Assembly (NCBI GenBank): GCA_038380435.1
Contig: JAWZYU010000019.1
Coordinates: 15,773,801 to 15,837,800, forward strand
Source of the DNA: Ryuthela nishihirai
Taxonomy: Eukaryota; Arthropoda; Arachnida; Araneae; Heptathelidae
Direction of reading: 5' to 3'
Length of the DNA: 64,000 bases
Shown: one piece after another, positions 53,407 to 61,860 of the stretch
Position numbering within the stretch: position 1 is the stretch's first letter
How the letters are laid out: each line of letters starts with the position of its first letter
Made by a program: the position numbers and the translations under genes
Notes under the pieces: model-generated
Databases searched by the model: none
Told to the model about the DNA's origin: nothing
Seen by the model: only the letters and a program-made list of their open reading frames with translations

Positions 53407-55237
53407 CTAAATTTGTGACGTCAATTTAGTCAAGTCTGGTTCATACTTAGTCACCTTAAGACGAATACAAGCGTCTGAATTTTCGGTACTTAATCTGCTT
53501 AAAATAAATTTATTGTGTGAAAATATTTGTTCACATTTATAAGTAGAACCGAACGCGGGCAAAATGTCAAAGCCAATTTTTTTCAAAAATGAAAACTTCG
53601 TAGGAAGTGATGCCCAACCCGATGATATCATGAAAAGATGATTATCATCCGTGTTTTCTAAATCTTTCCGCAATGTCTTGAATTTGTCCGTTCACAACGT
53701 TGAACTTATAAAATCAATCATTTCTAAACTTAAATTGTCAATTTTAAGATATTCAAAATACTGCAAATCTAAAACATTTTCCTCTATTTCGTCGAGCTTT
53801 ATTATAAATGGAAACATTTTGCCGTGCTTCTTAAAACTTTGAAATCTACTTTCAAATTGAGTTTTAATCTTCAAAATACAACTTTCGAACATATTTAGAT
53901 TGCTTTCATTGATATTTTCTTTCTCATGTTGGCTTTTTAGTAAGGGAAAGAAAAGAAATATTTTAGTTTTATGTCAGTTTCAAATAATATTAATCTCGAA
54001 CAAAAACTCTTCCATTCCTCGTACATTTTCAAAATTGTGTGGTTATTTCCTTGGAGTCGTACGTTGAAATCATTATAATGGTTCATTATGTCTGTTAAGA
54101 ACAAAAGTCTTAAAAATCATTGTTTATCATTGAGCTGGAGATCATTTTCATCGATTTCGTAAAGAAATATTTGTATATCATCAAAGCACTCTACAAATCT
54201 ATTAAGAACTTTGCCTCGACTTTAACCATCGTACTTCAGCATGTAACAGTAAACCTCCATATTTCGATTCAATTTCCTCCAAAACAGCTTTGAAGCGCCT
54301 GTGTGTTAATGCAGATCGTGCTACTATTATGTTTACGATCTGAACAACCTTTTCCATTACATCCTTAAGTTGTTGCGTAGATGCCTTTGCAAATAAATTT
54401 TCTTCATGTATGATACAATGGAACGATAAAATTGGGCGGCCAAGTTCATTTTCCATTAGTTTCACAAATCCAACATTTTTTTCCCTCTCATAGCTGGAGC
54501 ACCATCAGTTTGGAAAACAATTTACTTGTTAAATCCAATATTTTCCCATTTTTGATATTTGTAAACTCTTGTACTTGACGGAAAATATCAATGCCTTTGG
54601 TCGTGTCATTCATTGAAGCAAGAACGCATAGTTCTTCATTGACGTTCGAACTATTTATTGATGCAAATCTAATAATAATTGCCAGCCTAGCCATACTATT
54701 TACATCGGTACTTTCATCGAGTGCAATGCTAATTACGTCACTAGATAACAAATCATTTTTGACCTGTGCGTCAATATTTTTTGCCACATCTTCAGTGCGA
54801 CGCTGAACTGTTCTGGCCGACAATGGCATTTCTTTAATTCTCTCAATTATTTGTTTTTTAATTGCGAAGTCATTGAATAAGTGTTCGGAACAATTTATGA
54901 ATGCGTTTTTCAAAAATTCCCCGTCTGTAAACGGTTTTCCGTTGGTACCAATACTAAGAGCTGCAACAAAGCTGGCAGATGTAGCGTAATAGTGGCTGGT
55001 AACAAATCTCTTCAAAAATTTATTTTGTTTACCGTAATTTAATACACGTTTAGCAAGGTATTCATATTTTTCATCATTTGGCATTTCACTCACATCTTTA
55101 TGTTTCGAAGAAAAGGTCCTGGCGGTAATTATATCTGTACATAAAGTACATATCAATTTGTCACCATTTTCTATACATCCATACTTTTCAGTCCACACAT
55201 CTTGAAATAATCTCTTTTTTGCTTTTTGTTTGTCCAT
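53407..55237 (-). pseudogene. hAT transposase (BED zinc finger type), frameshifted
   Basis: The start is the ATG at 55,235-55,237. The N-terminal part WTEKYGCIENGDKLICTLC and the following His pattern resemble a BED-type zinc finger. The core has VISIALDESTDVNSMARLA (first catalytic Asp), then after breaks LSFHCIIHEENLFAKA and LLHAEVRWLKSR. The C-terminal dimerisation block is LPAFGSTYKCEQIFS. The overall type is that of GTF2IRD2/ZBED5-like hAT transposases. Breaks occur near 54,488, 54,200-53,893 and 53,690, so it is dead. Read-through to 55,333 uses an ATG supplied by the SINE-B. Confidence 0.9.
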
Positions 55238-55266
55238 GGTAATAAAAATAATTATTATTTCGCTTA

Positions 55267-55470
55267 GGTACGAGTGGTTAGCGCGCTTGGCTACTGATCT
55301 AAGGGACCTGGGTTCGAGACCCGGATAAGGCATGGTTGTATGTGTTGTTTTTCTGCTGAGGTCCTGCCATCCCCTCAGATCTTCTACTTTGGCATATAAA
55401 CTGACAGGCTCCTGTCAGACCTCTGTGGCAAGCAGCTGCTTGAGGGGGTATTTATTTTTTATTATTTATA
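55267..55470 (+). mobile_element. SINE-B inside the hAT element
   Basis: Head GTACGAGTGGTTAGCGCGC, B box GGTTCGAGACCC, and tail GCAAGCAGCTGCTTGAGGG with a T/A-rich end. It sits just upstream of the transposase start and opposite to it. Confidence 0.92.
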
Positions 55471-55502
55471 ACTGTTCCCGCGCTTCTGAACTATTGTTTG
55501 TT

Positions 55503-55680
55503 CACGTTAAAGACGAAGTAAACGTAGACAAAAGTAGATGTATGATCAGCTGGTGGGCAGGGCTCCTATTGGTCGGCTGCAGGTGGCACGCAGTCAGAGA
55601 CCCCAGCCGACCAATAGGAGCCATGATCACGTGCTGATCACACATCTACTCTTGTTTACATCTACTTCGTCTTTAACGTG
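55503..55680. repeat. 178-bp inverted repeat within the hAT element
   Basis: The outer arms CACGTTAAAGACGAAGTAAA and, inverted, CACGTTAAAGACGAAGTAGA continue inward to CTCCTATTGGTCGGCTG and CAGCCGACCAATAGGAG around a ~30-nt loop. It could be an inserted MITE or a subterminal structure of the hAT. It includes GATCACGTGCTGATC. Confidence 0.8.
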
Positions 55681-56055
55681 ATTAAACGAACGACACGCTC
55701 GTCGAGTAATGATGACATTCGTTCGGACAATGTCGCTGTATTCCGCCTATGTTCATTTCTTCAACTTTGTAATCAAACCAAAATGTTAATCTTATTATTT
55801 ATACTTTCTCAAAGTGTTTGTTTCATGTTTATGTTTTATAATTAATTTTTATATGTTATACTTTATTTGCGGAACTCAAGTGAGTCACTTGAAATTATCA
55901 AATGGGTCACTTAGTGACCCGCGGGTCATAGGTTGCCGACGCCTGATCTACATCAACACCTTCGATGCCTCCGGAAGTGGCTATAAGACTAATCTCTTCG
56001 ATGATATTTTAAATATCATTTTCATAATTGATGTGATCTTTATTCATATATTCAT

Positions 56056-57245
56056 TCATTCATTTCTCTGAGCAACCTTTTCCAAACACGACTGGGTGAC
56101 TTCATTCCACGCTTCGTCGATGTTTCTGATAGCTTTCATAATATTAAATTGTTTCCACCAAACCCGCATAGCATCTCTACCATCTCCATCAGTTTCTTCA
56201 ATGAGTTGGCGCATTGTTTTTCTTAAATAATAGGCTTTGAATTCTGGTATTGCGCCTTGATCCATAGGCTGTAAGATAGAATTGGTATTCGGAGATAAGA
56301 ATACCACTTCAACGGGAAAATCAGTGCACAGAGTCTGAAGTTCCACAGGATGTCCCGGCGCATTGTCCAACACCAAAAGAGCTCGAGGTTCAACTCCAAT
56401 ATCCTCGCAATATTTTTTTATTGCTAGGCAGAAACAAGTTTTAAACCAGTCCATAAATAAATTTTGTGTCATCCATGCCTCGGAGTTACTTCGCCAAAAA
56501 GCTGGTAAATTGTTTTTAGAATAACCTTTCATGGCACGAGGAGTTTCTGATTGATAAATCAACAATGGTTTCAATTTTAATTCTCCGGATGCATTTCCGC
56601 CGAGAAGAGTTAAACGATCCTTGGCTGCTTTAAATCCAGAAGCAGTCTTCTCCTCTATGGAAATAAACGTACGTGTAGTCCCCTCTCATCTACATTAAAA
56701 ATTAAATTTGGTGGATAATTTCCCCTTTCCACAATTTCATGGAACTCCACTGGATATTTTTCAGCTGATTCTACGTCTGCACTAGCCGATTCGCCAATCA
56801 TTTTAAGGCTATGCAAGTTTGATCGTTTTCTAAACCGATAAAACCAACCTTTGCTTGCTTTAAAACCTTCTCCTCCATGTTAAGATTTCAAATGATCCCA
56901 AAGACTAAGTGATTTATTCGTTATGATTTGGGTACTCACAGGTATGTGGTGTTGATTTAGGTCCTCTATTCAATTGCTTAATAAATTTTCCATTTCTGTC
57001 ATCAAAAAACTTGTGGTTCGTGAAACTTTCGTCGCTCTAATTGGAGTAACACTTTCCCCAGCCTTTTTAATTTTGTCTTTTTGTTGCACAATTGATCGCA
57101 CTGTAGACTCGGGGAATTTGAAATCTCTTCCTACAACTGTAAATTTACCACCACTTTCTATCCTTTCTATACTTTTTAGTTTCCTTTCTAAAGTCACTAC
57201 ATTGCGAATTTTCTTAACCGATTTTTCACATTGTCTTTTTGACAT
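56056..57245 (-). pseudogene. Tigger transposase, N-terminal and catalytic part
   Basis: The start is ATG at 57,243-57,245 (MSKRQCEKSVKKIRN). The HTH region includes LERKLKSIERIESGG and FPESTVRSIVQQKDKIKK. After a decayed stretch, the DDE_1 core shows LLVLDNAPGHP and SPNTNSILQPMDQGAI, the second and third acidic positions of pogo/Tigger transposases. A remnant of the first acidic motif lies near 56,690. Several stops lie between 56,575 and 56,970. The protein continues after the hAT insertion at 52,780-53,117. Confidence 0.9.
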
Positions 57246-57422
57246 TTTAAAAATTACGAAGGGATAAAAAAAATATATAATCAATTTAATTAGCGTGCGT
57301 TTGACACTACAGCTAAGATTCCACTGAAGGATAGACCCAAATGAGGCATTGGCTCAACCGTACCAGGCACCGGCGCACGGCGTTCTTTTGTCTTGCCCAC
57401 GCTCGTCACTTTACGTTATGTA

Positions 57423-58186
57423 CAGTCGCTCAAAAAAGTATCCGAACACTATCGTTGATTACAGAATTCATAAAAAATATCTGGCAACAATTTTTTTATA
57501 AATTAGTGATCTGGCAACCTTCGTGTCACGTGATTACAGAATTCAGGAAAAATATCTGGAGCGTGTACAGCAACTGTACACGCTCCAGTAACCGTTCACA
57601 GCAAACTGGAGCGTGTGCAGTTACTGCACACGCTCCAGTTTGCTGTGAACGGTAACTGCACACGCTCAATATTTCCGTGAGTGAGCCCACACGATCTAGT
57701 ATCAAAATAATATTACCACTACAGTCGCTCAAAAAAGTATCCGAACACTATGGTTGATTACAGAATTCAGAAAAAATATCTGGCAACGATTCTTTTTAGA
57801 TATTAGTGATCTGGCAACCTTCGTGTCACGTGATTACAGAATTCAGGAAAAATATCTGGAGCGTGTACAGTAACTGCACACGCTCAATATTTCCGTGAGT
57901 GAGCCCACACGATCCAGGTCTTTGTGAGCTCACACGATCCAATGTGCTGTGAACATTAACCGCAACCGCTCCAGTTTCCTGTGAACGGTAACTGCACACG
58001 CTTCATATTCATTTGCATTATATATTCATAAGCATTATTTTTTTTAGAAATTAATGATCTGGCAACCTTCGTGTCACGTGACACAAAGGTTGCCAGATCA
58101 CTAATTTCTAAAAAAAAATCGTTGCCAGATATTTTTTCTGAATTCTGTAATCAACCATAGTGTTCGGATACTTTTTTGAGCGACTG
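57423..58186. mobile_element. Complex of Tc1-type MITE pieces with extra palindromes
   Basis: Two left halves begin at 57,423 and 57,723 (both TA-CAGTCGCTCAAAAAAG) and each breaks off after CACGTGATTACAGAATTCAG into a shared new sequence, AATATCTGGAGCGTGTACAG. One right half (58,030-58,186) closes the complex. The inner new sequence contains CCGTGAGTGAGCCCACACGATC twice. It lies in the 5' part of the Tigger element. Confidence 0.8.
57556..57653. repeat. Two adjacent perfect palindromes (33 nt and 63 nt)
   Basis: 57,556-57,588: CTGGAGCGTGTACAG, three bases, then its inverse. 57,591-57,653: a 31-nt arm beginning ACCGTTCACAGCAAACTGG, one base, then the exact inverse. They share CTGGAGCGTGT and could form cruciform or hairpin structures. 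Confidence 0.92.
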
Positions 58187-58482
58187 TACATGTGTATGAT
58201 GTGATTGAGCGAGAAAGAAAGTTAGCACTCATGTGCAACCATTCATTTTGACTTTCCCTCGCATGTTTCAAAGCCACACAAGTGCCGAGACAAAAAAAAA
58301 AGATCGCGATATAACGAATCCTCACTCGCCGGGGTCGCGATGAACGGGGGTTATCTGTAATGTTTCAAGATAGAAATATTTATATCAAGCTGTAAATGAA
58401 TGGGTGCAGTTACAAACAAGGAATCATATATACGTTCTTTAAAGCAAAAACATTGTTTTTGGTACACATGACTCTATTAATA

Positions 58483-58681
58483 AAATAAATACCCCCTCAA
58501 GCAGCTGCTTGCCACAGAGGTCTGACAGGAGCCTGTCAGTTTATATGCCATAGTAGAAGGTCTGTGAGGATGGCAGGACCTCAGCAGAAAAACAACACAC
58601 ACAACCATGCCTTACCCGGGGCTCGAACCCAAGTCCCTTAGATCAGTAGCCAAGCGTGCTAACCACTCGGCCGTGGTACGG
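58483..58681 (-). mobile_element. SINE-B, full length
   Basis: Runs from the A/T tail through GCAAGCAGCTGC (inverse) to the head GGCCGAGTGGTTAGCACG on the minus strand. It lies just outside the Tigger element and 195 bp upstream of the transporter exon. Confidence 0.92.
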
Positions 58682-58876
58682 CGGTTGACTTTATTAAACA
58701 TAATTTACTTTTAGTTCAATATTTTTTAACAGAGATGCAACTGTCTCCGCCTCTGACGCCCTTGAGCACGGTTATGACAACAGGGCGGCGAACTTTTTTC
58801 TATCTGATCATTATTTAGAAATATATCTGCGTTCAAAACTATTGGATAAACCGTAACGAATCATCTTTCCTTTCAG

Positions 58877-59033
58877 ATTCCTCATGCAGCCGACCTCAAC
58901 ATTCCCATCTCGCAACGAACGATCCTGCCGATGTGTATAGCCGGCTGCACCACTACGGGGCGCCTTCTTTTCGGCAGGGTGGCCGATTGTCCTTGCATTC
59001 ACAGGCCACTGCTCTTCCGGGCGGCCATTGCTG
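58877..59033 (+). CDS. Monocarboxylate-transporter-like (SLC16/MFS) exon
   Basis: The acceptor is TCTTTCCTTTCAG at 58,876 and the donor G|GTAAGTG after 59,033. The exon is open in phase 0 over 52 codons and ends in phase 1. It encodes IPHAADLNIPISQRTILP, then MCIAGCTTTGRLLFGRVAD and a short tail. The motif G-T-GR--FGR-AD is the cytoplasmic-loop signature between two membrane helices in monocarboxylate transporters, which move lactate, pyruvate or related acids with protons. The flanking exons are not visible, and the introns are filled with repeats. Substrate cannot be predicted. Confidence 0.7.
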
Positions 59034-59330
59034 GTAAGTGTCTCGCAAACTCACTGATATCTGCATTCTTCAATCTAGCTTTAAGCAAGAAGTCTCGTGT
59101 ACAATTCGAGTCAAATATCTGTGATATTTTGTAATTTATATTCGGAAAAATCACGTGAAACGTTTTATATTGGCGTCCATTTTAAGTCTAAAAAAAGCAA
59201 ACGAGAAGATTTCAAAGACTTAGCCTCGAACACATAAAACAATACAAGTATATGATTTCGAGATTACTCAGAAAGAGGAAGGCAAGCTATCATAGACAAT
59301 CTGTGTCTCTTATTAGAGTCACTCTTCCAA
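59034..59330 (+). other. Intron sequence, nothing recognised
   Basis: Downstream of the transporter exon donor site. No second exon or repeat family is seen before the SINE-A cluster. Confidence 0.45.
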
Positions 59331-60116
59331 AATGGGGTTGGGTGGCTCAGTCGGTAGCGTGCCAGACTCGTAATCTGCAGTTCTCAGGTTCGAGTCCCAG
59401 CCTAGGTCAGCGTTAAGATTTATCTCTGTAAAATTCCCCAGCCCTGCCAACGGTCAGTGGGGGCGGGGGTGGCTCAGTCGGTAGCGCGTCAGGCTCGTAA
59501 TCTGTAGTTCCCAGGTTTGAGTCCCAGCTGGGTCAGCGTTGAGATTTATCTACGCAAAATTCCCCGCCCTGCCCACGGTCAGTAGGGGACACCGATGGGC
59601 TTGGAAACGCCGCCGTCCGTCGGATGGGACGTTAAGCCGTAACCCCGTGTACGGGAGAGCCATACCCTGTGCACGTTAAAGAACACGCTGGATGGCTTTG
59701 ACGGGAGGCTGCCATCTGTCTCCAAACAGCTGTTCCAGTGGGTCCCCTCCCCCAACCTTCTCTGAGCCTTCGGGGTCCATGTGACCTGGCCATTTAGCCC
59801 ATGGTGTGCAAAAAGTGCCGTTAAGAGGTAAAACAACCCAACCCAACGGTCAGTAGATGACACCGATGGGCTTGGAATGGCCACCGTCCATCGGATGGGA
59901 TGTTAAGCCGCGGCCCCGTGTGCGGGAGAGCCATACCCTGTGCACGTTAAACCTGGATGGCCTTGACGGGAGGCTACACGGACGGGAGGCTACATCTGTC
60001 TCCCAACAGCTGTTACAGTGGGTCCCCTCCCCCAACCTTCTCTGAGCCTTCGGAGTCCAGGTGATTTGGCCATTTAGCCCATGGTTTGCAAAAAAGTGCC
60101 GCTCAGAGGTAAAACA
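59331..60116 (+). mobile_element. Three SINE-A units in tandem
   Basis: Unit 1 (59,331-59,459) is only head and first body part. Unit 2 (59,460-59,844) is full length. Unit 3 (59,845-60,116) starts inside the body at ACGGTCAGTAG and runs to the tail (AAACAACCAACC). The order is what unequal exchange between copies would leave. Unit 3 has a small duplication of GACGGGAGGCTAC. Confidence 0.9.
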
Positions 60117-60391
60117 ACCAACCAACCAACTAACCCTCTTCCAAATAAAAATTAAAAACTTAGATCTAATACCCGCAACCTTGAAATGTGGAGGGAATAG
60201 TATAGTAGCAACGATCTAGAATACATAGACTGTTCATACAGCGGCCATTTCGAGACAATATGAAAGGCTCGGCAGCATCCCAGCATCAGTTTTCCATTTT
60301 CTGAAATGTTTGAAACCAGCTACCTCAAGGGAAATGAGCCATGAAGCAAAAGAAGTGGTAGTTGGGAGGATCTAGTTCTGGACTATAAGCT

Positions 60392-60655
60392 GGGAGCTCA
60401 AATGCCAGGAAAGGCTTCCGTCCGTCGGATGGGACGTTAAGCCGTGGCGCTGTGTGCGGGAGAGATTTTCCTTGTGCACGTTAGAGAGCACTCTGGATGA
60501 TCTTGACGGTAGGCTACCATATGTCTCCCAACAGCTGTTGCAGTGTGCCCCTCCTCCAACCTTCTCTGAGCCTTCGGGGTCCATGTGACCTGGTCATTTA
60601 GCCCATGGTGTGCAAAAAAGTGCCACTCAGAGGTAAAACAACCCAACCCAACAAC
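60392..60655 (+). mobile_element. SINE-A, 5'-truncated
   Basis: Starts at the AGGCTTCCGTCCGTCGG block and ends with AAACAACCCAACCC. The tRNA-like head is missing. Confidence 0.85.
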
Positions 60656-61429
60656 TGGAATGCTTGTGAAGAAAATCAGGTAATAGACACCACGATTTTT
60701 TTTTCAAAAACGATTGAGAAAAAAAAAACAAGTCATTTATCATTCCCCTTTATTTAGAATCTACCGCTGAAAAAATTCCTAAATTTTAATTTTTATTAAT
60801 GGGGAATCACATTAAACTATGCGAGGGATTATATGTTATTGAACTGACGTAAACGAATCAAAATAACTATTTTCATTTTAATGTTTTTTTTTTCATTTTA
60901 TACCGAATTTCTGAAAATTTTTCAAATTATTCAGTTTTTAATTTTTAATTCCTTGATCAAACATTCAAAAGATCCCCCAATGTCGTATGCTTATGGACTC
61001 ATTGATCATATTCAAGCATTCTGGTTTGAAATGCACAGAGCAAATTTTACGAATTATCGGAGAATAATTTTTTGGGGCCTAATTTTTTGTTATTGTACTT
61101 ATCCATTTTCCGCATAACTCTTCATCTCGTAACAGGAATCTAAAAAAAAAACTAAATCGATGAGCACAAATTATGTTTTAAAATAGCAAACTATTGATTT
61201 TCGCATGTGTTGCTCTGGAAGCAAACTTTAATTGCTTTTTACATACTCATAACACGTAATTCCATTTTTCTTTTCCACATCTGATGGAAGATTAAATTGC
61301 AACCCCACAATTAAACCTTTCAGAATTTAAAGTGTTTTAAAAACGAAACAGAATGAGACATTGAAGTGAAAGCAACACGAAGTTGCAGCTCATCGCGCGA
61401 TTGTCAAAGAGTTGGCCTAAAGTTGATGC
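60656..61429. other. AT-rich, no gene seen
   Basis: Homopolymer-rich sequence. The open frame at 60,881-61,117 has no recognisable domain. Confidence 0.5.
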
Positions 61430-61860
61430 CAAGTTGGGTTGTTTTACCTCTGAGAGGCACTTTTTTGCACACCATGGGCTAAATGGCCAGGTCACATGGA
61501 CCCCGAATGCCCAGAGAGGGTTGGGGGTTGTTGTTGTTGTTGTTGTTTTACCTCTGAGCGGCACTTTTTTGCACACCATGGGCTAAATGGCCAGGTCACA
61601 TGGACCCCGAAGGCTCAGAGAAGATTGGGGGAGGGGACCCACTGGAACAGCTGTTGGGAGACAGATGGTAGCCTCCCGTCAAGGCCATCCAGTGTGTTCT
61701 TTAACGTGCACAGGGTATGGCTCTCCCGCACACGGGGCCACGGCTTAACGTCCCATCCGACGGACGGCGGTCATTTCCAAGCCTATCGGTGTCCCCTGCT
61801 GACCGTGGGCAGGGCGGGTAGTTTTGCGGAGATAAATCTCAACGCTGACCCAGCTGGGAC
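61430..61860 (-). mobile_element. SINE-A tail fragment and a SINE-A fused to a LINE
   Basis: 61,430-61,520 is a 3' fragment ending at GAGGGTTGGGGG, followed by a (GTT)7 run (about 61,529-61,549). From 61,550 a second copy runs from tail to the B box region and stops at CAGCTGGGACT, where LINE sequence begins with no gap. The tRNA head is therefore cut at the junction. Confidence 0.9.

Larger units (their letters stand above)
53118..55945 (-). mobile_element. hAT transposon with exact 8-bp duplication
   Basis: The ends are CAGACGTCGGCAACC and, reversed, CAGGCGTCGGCAACC. Direct duplicates ATCTACAT flank the element at 53,110-53,117 and 55,946-55,953. It carries a decayed transposase on the minus strand, a SINE-B (55,267-55,470) and a 178-bp inverted repeat (55,503-55,680). 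It inserted into the Tigger transposase coding region. Confidence 0.96.
52601..58357 (-). mobile_element. Tigger (pogo-type) DNA transposon, interrupted
   Basis: Terminal inverted repeats CAGGTAACCCCCCGTTCATC and CAGATAACCCCCGTTCATCG (right end, reverse strand) are flanked by TA (52,599-52,600 and 58,358-58,359). Inside are an HTH/CENP-B-type and a DDE_1-type transposase on the minus strand, split by a hAT element (53,118-55,945). The 5' non-coding part holds further MITE insertions (57,423-58,186). Without insertions it would be about 2.2 kb, normal for Tigger. Confidence 0.93.

Noticed and set aside
53651..53842. Plus-strand frame inside the hAT element
   Set aside because: It is the antisense shadow of the decayed hAT transposase.
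59579..60125. Open frames with the FTSERHFFAHHGLNGQV-type peptide, recurring in many places
   Set aside because: These are translations of SINE-A in one frame, repeated wherever the SINE occurs. They are not a protein family.
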